Source of the DNA: Bursaphelenchus xylophilus
Taxonomy: Eukaryota > Nematoda > Chromadorea > Rhabditida > Aphelenchoididae
DNA: 64,000 nucleotides
Assembly: GCA_904066235.2 (NCBI GenBank)
Contig: CAJFCV020000005.1
Location: 7,745,501 to 7,809,500 of the forward strand
Reading direction: 5' to 3'
Shown here: piece by piece, positions 1 through 13,815 of the stretch
How positions within the stretch are numbered: position 1 is the stretch's first letter
Layout: each line of letters starts with the position of its first letter
Position numbers and translations under genes: made by a program
Notes under the pieces: generated by a model
Databases searched by the model: none
Told to the model about the DNA's origin: nothing
The model's input: only the letters and a program-made list of their open reading frames with translations

Positions 1-2695
1 AATTTGAGCAATAATTTGACTCGATTAGGCCTGTTTTTGCCAAGAAAAAAGCTATAAATATTTTCAAATGTTATGCATTGGTGCACAACAATCTCACAGT
101 CAGCCTACTGTTTACATTTACATTTTTACCCTTAGGATCTAACTGTTCTATGGTTTTCCCTTACCCTTATTTCGTTTTTTGAATATTTTTTGTTGTTTTT
201 CCCGCATAAAACTCCATTATATCCGAATTCTAGTGCTATTGTTTTGATCTCTTTTTAATTTATCTCTACGCAATTCAGGGGTTTTGAAACAATATTTTTT
301 TATTTGACTCTTTCATTACTTTTGCATACCTTTATATCAGTCCATCTTGCTGCATCACAATATTATACTATTGAATCGTTTGTTGGAACAATAAATATAA
401 CTGTACACTAGTCCGCTAAAGGAATGTTGAAAGAATAACTTGTTTCCCGGTCACAATCCCGAACCCAAGGTTTAAATTTAGGGTTTTGAAAACCCCAAGT
501 TTAAGTTCAGGCCCATAAAAGTCTTGGGTTCAAGTTAGAACCTAGTTTTCCAAGTTTTGTGGTGCCCTGCCACCTCCCGATGGAGTGTTGTTGCTTAGTT
601 TGGACGATAATGTCGAGCCGATGGAATATGAATGCGAAAAGTGTTATGCCAGGTGCAAAACAATGACTTTCGAAAATTTTCAATGTACGCAAATTTTCTA
701 CAATGCTCTTAATGTTTGCTCTATGCTGAAGTCTCACGGGGGCATAGAATAGCCCGTAACCCTATGGGTTGCTGTTGCCCTAAGCCGGTTTTCTCCCCAC
801 AGGAACCACGAGGGTTGCCATGTCTGCGTGGGATAATTCCGAGTGTGCCAAAGGTTTCTACGTCAACGTTCCACCAACTCTGTGCACGTACTTATAGACT
901 AACAAAGGAAGGAAGTGTTTGAGGTTCGGCGTTCAGATTAAAATCAAACTTGGCTCAAATTCGGATCGTTTCTTCATACCATGCAGCTTGCATTTTGCTA
1001 AGAGTTTGCTAAAAAAATTTTTTTTTCAAAAATATCGTCAGAAACCGTATTTCTTTCATTCACTCTCTGAACGACAAGCCTATTTTTGGGTGACCTTATA
1101 AACGAACAAAGCCCTTCATAAGGCGGTACAATAATAGTCCTAAATTTAAAGAAAGTATTATATTTTTAACCTCACTTCGAACACTTCCCTCGCAAGCCAA
1201 GGCCCAAAAAAAACTGCACTATCGATAAGTTGCTGCCAAGATTCCGCCGCTTAAATCACCAAGCCTGAACATCTGCCCAAATAAACAGGGAACCAGGCCA
1301 CTAACCTCGAGAAACCGTTTTGGGGACAAACCCGGCGGGGTACAAACGCGGGCCTCCTCCTTATAACACGCTTAATTGGTGATGCTTCTTATACATACAT
1401 ATTACCCAGCTTTGAAACCCTTCAAAAACTTGTTCTTCCTTTGTTGTGGGAAATTATGTTGTAAATAAATTTCATTATATTTTTTGAAGGCTATAGGTCT
1501 ACCTTTGGTTGGTGATGTCAGGCATTACCGTATATAGTTTTCTCTCACGGCTTCTACCTTTCACAACGTACTTATATTTGTTGGGTTCCTTTTGAGGTTG
1601 TATTCATGCTTTCAGATTGCAACTGTGTTTACTTGACGAACACTGCAAGTCAAGTTCTCGAAGTACGACGCTCAGGGTTTAACAAAACTTGGCACAAATT
1701 TAGAATTATTTTTGCTAACACGTGCGAAACTTAAGGAGAGCTCTTCTCTGCGATCGTCTCCGATTGAGTTACAGTAAAAAGGTCTTCGCAGTTTCTGAAC
1801 GTGCTCTCCCCCGCAACGCTCAGTACTTCGGTACCAGGCCATTTTGGTTACCAAACGGAAATATGGAATCGAATTGTCCCCGTGATGAAATTACTTGTCC
1901 TTAAAAGGCCGTTGTTGTCAGAATTAGCCCAGGCCAGGTGATTTGTAGGGTCCCTATTAAAAAAGCCCTGGAAAGTCCTGCGTGCAATCCCGTGCATGAA
2001 CTATTACTCACACTATCTCCAGGGCGCATAATTAATATTTTCTTATTTTTTATGAGAATGTTTAACCCCTAATTTACGTAACTGTTTTTCATAATATTGG
2101 GGCTTGCCATTATTTATTCAAATTCTTATAAAACTTATAAAAATATGTCAACGTCTTTGAGGAATTGGGTCACATGATGAACACAGCGAGTTTTCTTAAA
2201 GTTTGTTGGCAGGTCTCCATGTTTTGATTTTGACAAAACACTATGAATGTGGGATGGTTTTTTTCCATCACGGCTTTACAGCTGTTGAAAATTTCGTTTT
2301 TCCCGCAAACGTTGTTGCTTCCGCGGCATGACTTCTTGCTACAGGTAACGTAAAGCGTTGCCTTGAAAATTTTGTTGTACTTTTGGCACAATAGATGCTC
2401 ATATTGTAGTTTAATCGGGTATTCACGACGTTTGGCCAAAAATTTCTTGGTTGGTTGCTATTAGCCCTTGTCAGTATTCCTTAAGGTCACTGAGTCCCGA
2501 TTATGAAATAAAACGGTATTGGAAAGAAGCGGTTAACTTTTCGGAGGGTTTTGTATCTTTTTAGAGAGAGTTTGAATGCATTTCACAAACTTCCTAAAAT
2601 TTTGTTCTATGTATTGTTCATATGTAGTTTTATATGTTCGTTTTAATTTATCGTCGAAATTCGTTGTATTTCATACAGCTATCCATCGGAATAGA
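1..2695. other. intergenic, no confident gene
   Basis: AT-rich DNA with no reading frame that splices convincingly. A somewhat GC-richer stretch near 720-900 and 1200-1380 has short open frames without recognisable domains. The one frame I would note, a cysteine-rich stretch at 2170-2439, is listed separately. Confidence 0.5.
2170..2439 (-). other. cysteine-rich open frame, possible exon or gene fragment
   Basis: This open frame on the minus strand encodes about 89 residues with seven cysteines spaced through the second half, which is unusual for random AT-rich DNA. No ATG begins the frame (it opens at a TTG), no clear TTTCAG acceptor precedes it, and no signal peptide is visible. It could be the last exon of a small secreted cysteine-rich protein, a decayed remnant, or chance. 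I do not recognise a family. Confidence 0.2.
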
Positions 2696-4706
2696 ATGTT
2701 TTCAGCCTGCTCGATGCCAGTATGCGTCGTTTTCTTCAGATGCCTCGAAGTTTTTATTGGTTCAATGTCACTCCTGCTAAACGTTTACTTTATCCGCGAG
2801 ATCAGAAGAGGCTATGTGCATCCAAATCTGCGTGCAATTTTGACGATTCGCTCTTCGCTACTCGTCATTGGGGATTTCTCCAATATTTCCGATCGAATTT
2901 TAGTGAACTGGCTGGAAGTGAAATTGTGGGATTTTGAAGTGTGGATCGACTACGTTAAAGTAAGTTGCAGACTCTTTGGTGCTTTCGATGTCAGCAGTAT
3001 TTGTTAGAGGAGTTTTCAAGGTTGTTTTGACCTCTGATTTGTTACACTGTTTTTTTTGCAAATTTCCAAGCGATATGGGCAAAAGGAATTCTTTCTCGAA
3101 AAGTACTATTAAGAAAGTAATTGGCCTAGACAAATCTTACGTGCGAATACTTGTAGTTTGAGAAATACTTAAAAGATCAGGGTTGTTGTCTTTTCGCAGA
3201 GTTCCACTTTACAGAGAGAGCGAAACCTATATTGTAATATACTCTCCTTTCCCGTAGGGTTCTTTTTTTAACCGAGAACATAATTATTTTATGCTTTAAG
3301 TGCGTTTTGACAAAAGAAAATGCTTAAAAGAAAATAAATTAAATTTCAGTACACCTTGTTGTACGCAAATTTTCTATCGGAACTGCCGATTTGTGTGGAG
3401 AGAGTCACTGCCACAATATGCTCAAGGACTTATGAAAGAAAGAAGTGCAATCTGAGCTTCTTTATCGCGGCATTCTTTATTTGTCAGGTGAGTCTTCATT
3501 ACAATAATTCCCTTGTGAATTTTATGCCGAAATACACAGGCACACATTGGTTTTATTCCTACCGCAAGATGACTTTGGACAGCCCTGATTGGTTGCTTCA
3601 ATGAACTTGTCGTTGACGTGCAATATATACAATTTACCCTTTTGTCTTTGTTTGCCAGTTATGTTATGTGTTTAAGGCCTTTAATTTCCGCTCAACTAAT
3701 TGAACTAATTGCAGATGTCCGTGTCTATTTTTATTGCATATGCTTCAATGAATATGTATGAAAGGGACTACTATTTATACTACAAAATACGAAAAGGCAT
3801 GGAGTTGCCAGCAGCGATCGCTTTGTGTTATCTTTTTGGGACGGTTTTTTTGAATATGTCGACTTTCTGTGTAAGTCAAAATACTTTGTAAATGAGGTCT
3901 TTTCGTTCTAGATATTCCTCTTTCTCCATTGGTACAACTCTCAGCAATACAAGAAAACCGTCAAACTGGGGCACACCCTGAGTTATCGGTATCAACTTCA
4001 CGAAAATGTTTTAATAAATAAGCTCTTGTTACCGTGGAGCAGCGCAATTTTTGGATTGTAAGTTTTGCACCGTTTATCCAAATGTTTCATTTTAGTTCTT
4101 TGTTTTCTCAAGGTTATTACATTAGTGTTATTTCGGGTTGGATCTCAACATACCTCGCAGAAGAATTGCATTTCTACCTCGGCTCCGTTTATACCCTCTC
4201 CAATTTGACTCCACCGCTCCTTATGATACTGTAAGTTTAATTATTTGCTACGGCCGGGATAGGTTCCTTGTGGGCTCATTGAAAAAGCTATGGTAACGAA
4301 CTGACAATGTTTATGCCACAACTTACAAAAAAATATGAAATTGTATTCAATTTTCAACCCTAAAATCTTGGTGGTTTCTTTAAACCGCAAGCTACCAGCA
4401 CATGTCACAAAAAGAAATTGTGTGTTGTAAATACAAAGTTATATAAGAATATGAGCTTTGTACCTTTACCACTTAACCTTTATATTGAGAACAATTAAAT
4501 TGCCTCAAGTGAAGCGACATTTGAATTTTAGATGCTACGAGCGGTTGCGAAAACGTCTGTTCTCAGCAATGCGGATTCGTCGTTGCAAATCATCCGTTAA
4601 TCCGACAGACGTTTACAAACCAACAATCAACAAGAATTCATTTGCGGTCGGGGAGAGATACTTTGATATCTTGGCAAAGGCATGGGACAAACGTGATCCG
4701 CGATGA
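2696..4706 (+). CDS. Sre-type (class epsilon) serpentine chemoreceptor
   Basis: Predicted seven-transmembrane G-protein-coupled chemoreceptor of the nematode Sre family, presumably acting in sensory-neuron cilia. The exons are 2696-2959, 3350-3487, 3715-3870, 3912-4057, 4096-4230 and 4532-4706. They join in one frame of 337 residues, close to the usual Sre length of about 350. Most donors are GTAAGT and acceptors TTTCAG or TTTTAG. Family hallmarks I can see are the ERVTA motif after TM3 (residues 105-109), followed by a T-Y-E-R basic stretch; LSYRYQLHEN (209-218), which matches the LS-x-R-[FY]-Q-x-x-EN signature; and a C-terminal Y-F-x-x-L-x-x-x-W end. A poly(A) signal AATAAA lies at 4779-4784. 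The start is uncertain: the frame is open upstream to 2576, and the N-terminus is a little short for Sre, so a further 5' exon is possible. No stops or frameshifts are seen, so it is probably functional. Confidence 0.88.
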
Positions 4707-4784
4707 CACCAGATTTTCTTCCGTTGGCAATATGGACATATGGGTGAATCCGTTTTTTACAATATTGTTTTTTGTCTCAATAAA

Positions 4785-7700
4785 AATGTTACCGTTCTAA
4801 ATTGATCAGCTTGGAACTAACAAGTAAGAGATTCAGCCTGAGCAGAGGTTTACTAGTTTAGATCATGGAAATGTTGTTTTTGTGGGTGGCTAGGAAATAA
4901 ATTTCTCTCTCCCAGCTTTGCAATATCTATTTCACAGAATTAATCGCGTGAATCCCATTTTTAAAGCCTTGGTGTTAAATTTGGAGCGACAGTTTTAAGG
5001 GTTTTGGCTTACTTTCCAGACCTAAAAAACTTCAGTGACCTGTTATGTCTGCTGCAAATTTGGTAAGTAGTATGGGAGTTTCTCACTCACTGTATTTTTG
5101 GCTGCAAGTTCTTGAGTTCTGCCTTGGCAAAGGCGATCTTGGAGAATAATTTTGTACCTCCAGTTTGTATACCAGAGATGACAATGTCATATGCCGTAAC
5201 AATTTTCGGCTTGATCTTTGCCAAATTTTGCCTTTTTGAAAAACTGTTGCATTTTGTGCTTGAAAAAATAAACGTTTCTTCAACTATTTCTACCATGTTC
5301 ATCTTATAAAGTTAGTTTTGCTGACTTCTCACGGCTAAGCTCTCAAAATCTAGGCCTGAACCTTCCCCAATTTTATCGCCAGGCTGTTTCTTCTCCTATT
5401 CTCTTTTACTTTCCGGTCTTCCGGCACGGTGTACAGCCGAAAGACTACATCCGAGGGGAAATTGTCGTTTGATTGGGCGAAGTTTTATTGGATTTGAAAG
5501 GAAGTGGTTTTTTCGCTTCCATCGGACATAAATGCCATTGGCACTTAAGAGGACCGAAAACGTTTTCCCGGGGGAAAAAGGAGCCAGAATAGAAAGTATG
5601 GGACGGTAAGGTGAAGTCACGTAAACAAACAGAGCCCGTAACTTGATAACTTTTCTTCTTGTTGTTTTAATTTTGGTAAATACATTACCCTGTTTTTGTA
5701 CGTAATAAACGTGGTGTTCGAATGGTTGTTTGCCTATAGTTCTTTATTATCATCTAACCTTTCCAGGGTCAAAGAGGGGACGGCCATCAAGAAATTGATT
5801 TTGCATATGGTAGGAAAGGGCGTGACTGTCTCCCAGGCCTTTTCTGCAGACCAAGTCTAAGGCCGCAATTTGTCAGCACCGCTGAAATACACAACGGTCT
5901 TTGCAAACATGATACTACAGTAAAAGAAAACATCCGACAAAAACAAAACGCAAAAGCGTTCATAGAAATTAATTCCATTAGGTCGTCCCCCTGGGCTTTT
6001 GAACCGGCTCAAAGATCTCATTAATTCGAGGGTTTTTGCTTCTACAAGCGAAGATGCGGAATATAAGGTGCTTAGGTAGGATTTAATGTATGGTTCTGAG
6101 GAAGTGACTCATTGAAGGAAGGAGAATATAGTTTACGCTCCTGAGCTCAGTTCTCGTGTACCCTGACATCCTAATGCGACTTCTTGCTTTTATCATCTTT
6201 TTTTGTGGCCTTCGGTTTGCAAACATTGCCGAATATCTTGACTGCGCCTGTAAATCGTGAGGTTGAATTTTCAGAAAATGATTTATCATCCATTGGTACT
6301 GTCGCGAGAAAATTTTAGCAATTTTGTCCTCTTTCATTGCTAATTCCTCCAAATTCCGAATTAAAGCACATCACTCTTGCCTCTCCTCCTTCTCCGTTAA
6401 TTTTTGCATTCTAAGATTTAATCTGAGCGAAATTCGTTTTTTTCGCCATATGGGGTGTCTGATGTCCCAGATGAAGCACGGTTCAGTACATTCGGTTAAT
6501 TTGTTCCGTTTCTGCGCGCGATGCGAGACGCGATTAGGCCAAAGCATTGAAATTGGTCAGCCAGAGTAAACAGGAGGATTTGTTTTGGATTTTTTGGGTT
6601 TAGAATTTGCCAAGCCTGGAATGTATTAAATTGGCTGCAGATTTTGGTGAGAATAACAAAAGGTCAAGTCGATTAAGGTGCTTTTCCATCAAGCAAATTA
6701 ATAATCGTTTTTTCAAAACCGATCCACGTGGTTATGACCCGGCTAGGAATTCGACGCCCATATGCAATTTTATGATTATTTTGGACTCCAAAAAGATAAT
6801 AGAGACCACTTTAAGTAGGAACTACTGTACGCTAACCAGCGACTTTTCTGTTAAAGCAGGTAATGTTTGGCATGCTCAAGGACGTTGAGTATGCCAAGTG
6901 TTACCCTAGTCGAGCAACAAGACATGGAAAAAATCTACAAATTCCGTTATTATGATTTTTTTATAAAATTTTTCTTAATTTTCCGGGAAAACGTGGAATC
7001 CATTTATTCCAAAAAATTTAGGACAGCCTTTCTTCGTACCCCTCTTATAGTAGATCTGCGACAGTGAGCCCCTATATAAATTCAGCAATAAACAAGACCA
7101 ATGAAACCAATTATGATGAAAGAAGTCTCCCCTTTTGCCGTGATTTTTTTACGCGGCGAAAAATAAAATTTGTTTATTTTTCCTCATATTTGACAGACTT
7201 TCCGGCTCTTTCAGTCGTTACACTTTTAAATCTCCAATTTGCCAAAAGATCTTTTTTGGGGGAAATTGTGTTGACAGTAAAAGTTCAGGAAATTCATAGC
7301 TTAATGTCCTAGCGTTGGTATTTTTGAAAAAAAATGATTTCAGATGATTTGAGAAATAGCCTGAAAATAGTTTTATTTTGGATTTTCTAGGGCATATGCA
7401 ACACTTCTTTTATTAAGTTTTCAAATACTATCACGAGTTTTGGGTACGAAATGTAAATTCGAGGTTTCATCGGGTTTTTAGGTAGCCCAAATCGCGAATT
7501 AAAATTTTACTGCTTCAAATCATGTAGTAGGTTCGTTATTCATAAGAAATCCTCTACAGATCGGACTCTATCACCTAGAGTTTTCCCTTACATTGTTATT
7601 AACCTAGGGTTGTCCCTTATTAATCTTTGGCCCATTTCAGTGCATTCTCGCCTCTCCTTGATCGGTCCGATTTGAAGGCGTCGAATTGATTTATAAAACC

Positions 7701-10700
7701 AGAGTTTTGCCTTTTCCCCCGAAGACGAAAACAAATGCCCGCTGGCATTTTCGCTGAGCCGATGATGGATGACTCAAACGAAGGGCATTATGGGCCCAAA
7801 AAGTTGTCATTATAGAGCTATTGAGCTGGTAACCGTGACAAGCGTTTATTTATTTTTGGGAGGATCAGTAGGGAAATTGAAAAATGTCGTTGTTTTTTGA
7901 GCGCTGTAATAAATCTTGAGGGGTTTCTAAGTTGTTTTACTGTCGGTGTGATTTTTCAGTTTTTTTATTTTTTGACATCATTCTCAGAATCTTAAAAACC
8001 CTTTTTTCCAAAGTAAAAACGTGATTTTTTGGATTTAAGATTTCCTTGAAGGCCATGTGGAAGTCTTAAGTGCAAATTCCTGGCTCAACAGGCGGTATTG
8101 TGTAGGTCCAAACCATAAGTGTTATCTCTGAAAAAGGGATTTAAAAGCTCAAGTTGTTCGTTTTTCTAGTCTTGGAAGTTTTCCCGTTTACGGTGTTTCA
8201 ACAAGGACACACATTTCGCAAAATCTTCATTATACTATTTGTAAAAGAAGTCGGAATTTTCTGGCAAAAATCTTGAAAAGTTTATTACCTTTAGGGCTTT
8301 AAAATTAGGCATTTTTCTCGTTAAATCACGAAAAAGTTTATTTTTACACAAAAAATTTTAATGATCCGGAAGAAACTTTTTTACCGATGATCTTTCCTCG
8401 CTTTCCATAAAGCGACCTCAGTCTATTTCTATTTTTTTACAGTGGTTCCTCAAACTCACAAGCTTGCTGCATACCTTAAAATTTGTTTACTACTCATTTC
8501 ACTGCAAAACATCTTATTTATTCAACAAGGCTGAAAGCATTCTCTTTACAGTTTATTCATCAAAACCCTTATTCCCCTCCCCCAACCCACAAAATCAATG
8601 TTGTACTAACACTATAGCTCGTAAATGAACACGTGCCACGAAAGGATGGTCCGGCATGAGATAAGAGCGCAAGTAAAGATGAGTAATGCCCTCAAATCTC
8701 ATTCTTGGCCTTCAGCCCACAAACCGTGACGTTAGTTTTGATGTTGCTTTAAGATTAAAAGGTCATTGAAAAAAGGGATTGGGTGCTTGCCGTTTTTGCC
8801 TTCTAATTTTTTTCTCCTACCACAAAAATAAAGCCTGCTAATGCAATTTTTACTAGTGCGCATGTATTATATAATGTCTAATAAGGTATGTTTTACTGAT
8901 GTTATTGGTAAAATGGGCAATTTAATTTTCTGTACTGCCAATCCATTAAAATCTTAAAAACTTGTTAGAAAAGCCTGATGGGACATTTTTAGCAAGATTA
9001 ATGCTATTTATATCCATTGAATTGGGATATTTTCGACAAATTTCCCAGTCGCCTGATCCTCTCATGAAGCTGAAATCAACACATTTGCTTGCCAATTTAC
9101 TCCTTTATTACCTCTAAAAACGAGCTGAACAACGCAAAAGTCGTCTCTCCTTCTTGATCTGTCTGAAATTTGTTGTAATCCCATTAATTCGCACCTTGAT
9201 CCCAAATTTTCTTTTATTTTGCAATTCTTGGACTTTCGGTTCGGGCCAACTGACGGCTTTTTCCCGGCTCTGAAAAGTGCCGGAGGCGCTGTTTTTTGGG
9301 ATTTAATTCACTGATAAAGAGTGACTGTTCCGCTGATCATAAAAATTCTTTCCGTTGTGTGTTCTCGAAGATCGGATGGGTAATTTTATTGGTTTTGGGA
9401 TTCTATGATGATCTTGTACTTGTTTTGAAATTGATATGGCTGAATGTTGACAGGTCGGGTTGGCTTTCTGACAAAAAACTGACAAAAAATCGGATGTTAA
9501 AAAGGAAAAGGGGGGTTTTGGTCAGCTTGCTTTTTAAAAGCGAAGATTTAAAAGTCTGAGTAAGGTGTGAAGTAAAGTTCAAGTATTAGAACTCAACTAC
9601 CCCGTTGATTTCCAAGCCAAAAAGGTTTTTGTAGTATTTCCGGTGAAAACCAGCCTGATCGTGAGATTTTTTACATATAGACAACTGAAAAAAAACTGTC
9701 AAATACGCTCCGTTCCATGAAATCTCATGTCAGCTGATCATCGATATCACATTCTACCTTCTATTTACCGTATCCTCTGCATTCGTAAGCCCCCTTTCCA
9801 CGTGATCCTCCCACTTTTTTGCCCTTGATCACACGTTTTTCAACATTTAAATTGCTAGCGGCCTTCATTCTTAATGATCTCCCAGTCCACCGTATGAATA
9901 TCATGTAGGATCTCTCCCTCTACAAGTTAAACAAATGCTTCTCGAGTTTGTTCGGACCGCTTATGGCCCTTTGTTTCGCGGAAAAGAACGTAAATTGATA
10001 TGCGTGTCGGCGAAACAAACGGCGGACATTCAAGAAGTTTCATATTCCTGAGGACATAATCGTCCCGCATTGTTGCTACCGAGGGATTCGGAGTGATATG
10101 GCAAGATGGAATGTACAATTAGTAGAAACGTGGTAAACCTGTCTGTTTTTTTGTAAACTTATAACTAAAATTCTCACAGCGCTTCATAAGTGCGTCAGTT
10201 GTCAGAAACTGAATTTTTCACCTTTAAAGGTTTCTTGCTGGAAGTCAAAACCCTTTGCATTAGCAGTTCGTAGGCCAATAAAATGATTTTAGTTTACCTT
10301 AGAGATTGTGGTCCAATGTTACGCGGCTTTGTATTTGTTTTTTCTGTGTTCTGTGCCTTCTTTGGGAGTTTAGAACTTTTGAATGGTTACGTTAACAAAC
10401 AAAAGGTTTTTTGATAGGCGGAAAGAAGTTTTTGAGAATTCCTAGCTTATGTTATGCCGAATATACGTTTCTTCACTTGTACCCAGGTTTATCACCCCCT
10501 TTTCCATGGTTTATGAGGAACGGATCCACTGATCCAATTGTTAGATTTTTCTTGACTTTTTTTTGTAACGGATTACTTCTTTCTGAGATCGCTTTTTCTT
10601 GGGCAAAAAGCGCCCAAGGCGAAAAAGTGACGTCATTTAGAAAAAATTTTGGAAATTAAGGCACAATTTTAAAAAAAATCTTGCTTAACAGCCCTGTTTT

Positions 10701-12784
10701 GTCAAGGCGTCCGACAACGTCTGACGTTGTGAGTAGTAATATGCTAATAAAATTTTTAGTTAAAAATTTTTTTTGCTCAATGGAACTTCGATTTAAAAAT
10801 CTCAAAAACTTGTGACCTGATTGAGATTAATTATTTTTTGGACCCCCAGGGCCCCCGAAGGGAAGTCATTAATTTTGTCTGAAAGCCAAGTTTTTCAGGC
10901 TCTAATGGACTCACTGAAACTTGTCTTTGATCCAACGGTGATTCCGGTTTATTAGTAATCACTTTTATTAGGAAGCGAAAACAGAAAATAAAAGAAAATA
11001 AATATTTTCCATCAAAATTAGATGCAAAATTGTTCTTGCGCTAAACTTTGCATCACGCCCTTTTCCAGTGGTCTTTTACATATATAATCAGTCAGTAAAA
11101 AACGGTCGCAAGATCTTCTTCTTTTCAACGCGTGCCAACCATTTCCGCAAGTCTCGTTTTCCTGCTGTTTTTCGGCGGTTTCAAGCAAAAGATTTAGCCA
11201 AACAAGACTCCATTGATTCATGCCGTCAGACATGTTATAGCAGAGTTAGTTTTTTGAGTGCTGGAATTTGGGTTTAGAATGATGCGGTTTATTATTAGAA
11301 GAGTTACCTTTAAATACATAGTTGCGCTACAGGCGGTTTTCACTAAAAAGAGCTATCAGCAATGCAACTCGTTGACTTTGACGCTGCCTTTAACCGAAGT
11401 GAACGACCCGATTTTTTGGAGAGAATTAGACTTTCAGTCATCATTTTTCCATTTCCTTAGAAATTTGCAACGTTTCCTATATATATATTTATTTTTTGAC
11501 TTGCCAATTTCATTAAACTTTCTTTTTGTTTTTTCGAGCACAAAATACAATCAAGTTAATAAGTTAATATTTCCAAAATATACTTTGTCTAATCTCCTCT
11601 GACTTAATATTTCAGGTCAACTCCGACGTTTTCCGTTGAGATTACGCCGTTTCTTTCTCGGTCATCTCTTATGCAAAAGGACATTTGGCATAGATTAAGA
11701 TAGATTAAGGTAAGACTTATTGTTTTTTATCCTCGGAATGCCGGAGGTCTTTAGTGTTTACGATTTTTAATTGTTTTCTTGCGTTTTTGGAGGGTATTTG
11801 AAAAGCGAGAGGTGTCTTATATCGGGCTAGAGGGCTATTCAATTTTTTATTATTATTTTTTGTACATTTTGAGGATTTTTTTTGTCAAAAATAAAATTCT
11901 TATTTTTTCCAAATTAAGAAACACTTAAAAATGAGTTATTTTGGTCAAAAAATCTAACTTTCATTCTAAGGAAATTAATTTTACCCCTTGACTAACCTAA
12001 TAAGGAAATGTTTACCGTTTATGGAGTAGTACGTAATTCGAGGTATTGCTGACCAATTTTATTACCATATTTGTTTATACAAACTCATTTCGTGCGTTAG
12101 AAAAAAGTTAAAGGTTCTCGAAGATACTACACGCAGAGCTTGGAATAACCATGGATTAAAATTTTTTAAAACTATTTGACGTTATGGTTTTCAGCAACAA
12201 TCTCCATTCGCTCGATGGTGCTATTTCCACTAATTCCGGTTCAACCCTTACGTTTCTAAGCCAAGAAAATCAATCCTCCATCACACTGTATTTCATGATC
12301 GCAATGGTTCTAATTACTGTAAGTTTACCAATTTTTTGTGTTTTTGTTTTTATTTCTCCCGGGAATTCCGAACAATTTACATATTGTGCATCTGTCAGTT
12401 CTAACCATTCGAACTTTTGAACCTCCTTTGGCCAAAATTTTCCAAAGTTTTGTTTTTCGGATGTCCCCCGCGCATCGTCGTGGGTGAATAATTTACTCAT
12501 CAGTGGCGGGCTCTTCTAAATATTAAGTCGTTTTTAGCTTGGTTGATTAGTTTTTTCCGGCCGATTTTTTTAAATATTTAAAAAACCGAAAACTTTTTTT
12601 TGTGCTCAAAAATTTACAAAAAGAGTTTTTGCATTTTTTACGTTAAAAACAAAACAAACATAATATTATACGTTATTGTATAAACCTCGTTTTTTAATAG
12701 ATTTTCAGAGTATTTTATAAATTTTTAAATACATTTCTGGAATTCACCTCTTGGCGTTTTTTCTGCTGCCTCGTTAGTAACAAA
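4785..12784. other. long gene-poor intergenic region
   Basis: Eight kilobases of AT-rich sequence with only short open frames (all under about 115 codons) and poly-T/poly-A tracts. I see no recognisable domain, tRNA, tandem array or long palindrome. One exon-like stretch at 12184-12318 is listed separately. Confidence 0.5.
12184..12318 (+). other. exon-like open stretch with a hydrophobic end, orphan
   Basis: An ATG at 12184 opens a 45-codon frame that ends exactly at a GTAAGT donor (12319). It is serine/asparagine-rich, with one potential N-glycosylation site (N-Q-S-S), then enters a hydrophobic run resembling the start of a membrane segment. A TTTTCAG acceptor-like sequence lies inside it at 12189-12195, so it could instead be an internal exon. 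I could not find partner exons downstream before 13.8 kb. It may be a remnant or the first exon of an unrecognised small membrane protein. Confidence 0.2.
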
Positions 12785-12994
12785 GTACTAGTCGCGACAT
12801 AAAGTCCGTAGAATTTTTTGCGACTCCGCACTGTGCATTCACCCGAAAACACATTTTGCACTGTGCAATTTTGTTGTTTTTGCCTTATTGTCGCGCGCGA
12901 TTCCCGTTTTTCGCAGCGACAAATCAACATTTCGGAGCGCGACGGAATTTGGGGGCCGCGAAAAATTCTACGGACTTTATGTCGCGACTAGTAC
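12785..12994. mobile_element. 210-bp miniature inverted-repeat element
   Basis: The two ends are inverted copies of one another for about 36 bp. The left end reads GTACTAGTCGCGACATAAAG and the right end is its complement. The core holds two further TGCACTGTGCA-like palindromes (about 12831 and 12858). No coding capacity is seen. The outermost GTAC or TA may be the target duplication. A partial relative, one end only, lies at 34815-34836. The superfamily is not determined. Confidence 0.75.
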
Positions 12995-13754
12995 AGTTTT
13001 CTAAATCCCCTCTCGAAATTTATTGTCTCCAAAAATACCAAAAAATCGGCCAATCGTCGGCCGCACGCGCATTATTCATTTAAAGCGCCGGCTTATTTTT
13101 TCCGCCCTTAATGTTGCCAAACGCGTCCGAATTCACGCTTATTTGAATACTATCTGGAAAGGCGCGCCCAAATAATTGATGTTTTGTTTTCATAGAAACC
13201 GCGCACTTCCATTTATGGCCATTATATATAAATGGAAGTTGGTTATTGCGTGGGGTTGATTATAATTGTTGCATGATAAAAGAGAATTACGAGGCTTATT
13301 ATGAGATAATTTTCAAAAAGTCTTTATCGCGGCCAGGGAAAAATATAAAATAAATGTTTGCCGATCTTGGTCATCGAGGGGATGGTAAAAAGCGCTTTTA
13401 TGCCAGAAGTCTGCAAAGTTTAAACAAAAATAAATTATTTTTTGTTGAACGGCAGTTTATGATGCCGTCGTTGGGCTGTTCGTTAAAGCAACTTCTATTT
13501 TTGAATCCACTTTACTTTTTTTCACTTTTGCGATATTTTGCGATAAAAGCACTTTGGCGATATAGCTTACCAAAATTCAAAATATGAATTTAGACTTGTT
13601 CTACAGGGTTCCATTCCGTCTGTCAAATCCTTGTTTACCCCATTTATCCCACTTTTTAATGATTCATTTTTTTCTGTTCCTTTTGTAACAACTTCAAAAA
13701 CCCTCTTTCAATGTTTGCAAAGCCCATACAATAACAAGCGATTTACTGCGATTA
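12995..13754. other. intergenic, downstream of the SXP/RAL-2 cluster
   Basis: No confident gene. A 77-codon open frame on the plus strand from 13354 has no recognisable features. The poly(A) signal of the adjacent minus-strand gene (AATAAA complement, 13755-13760) marks the likely 3' end of that transcript. Confidence 0.4.
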
Positions 13755-13815
13755 TTTATTTGTCAAAAGGCAAATCCACAGATCGTTATGTATTAAAACT
13801 CCGAAAACTGAAACT

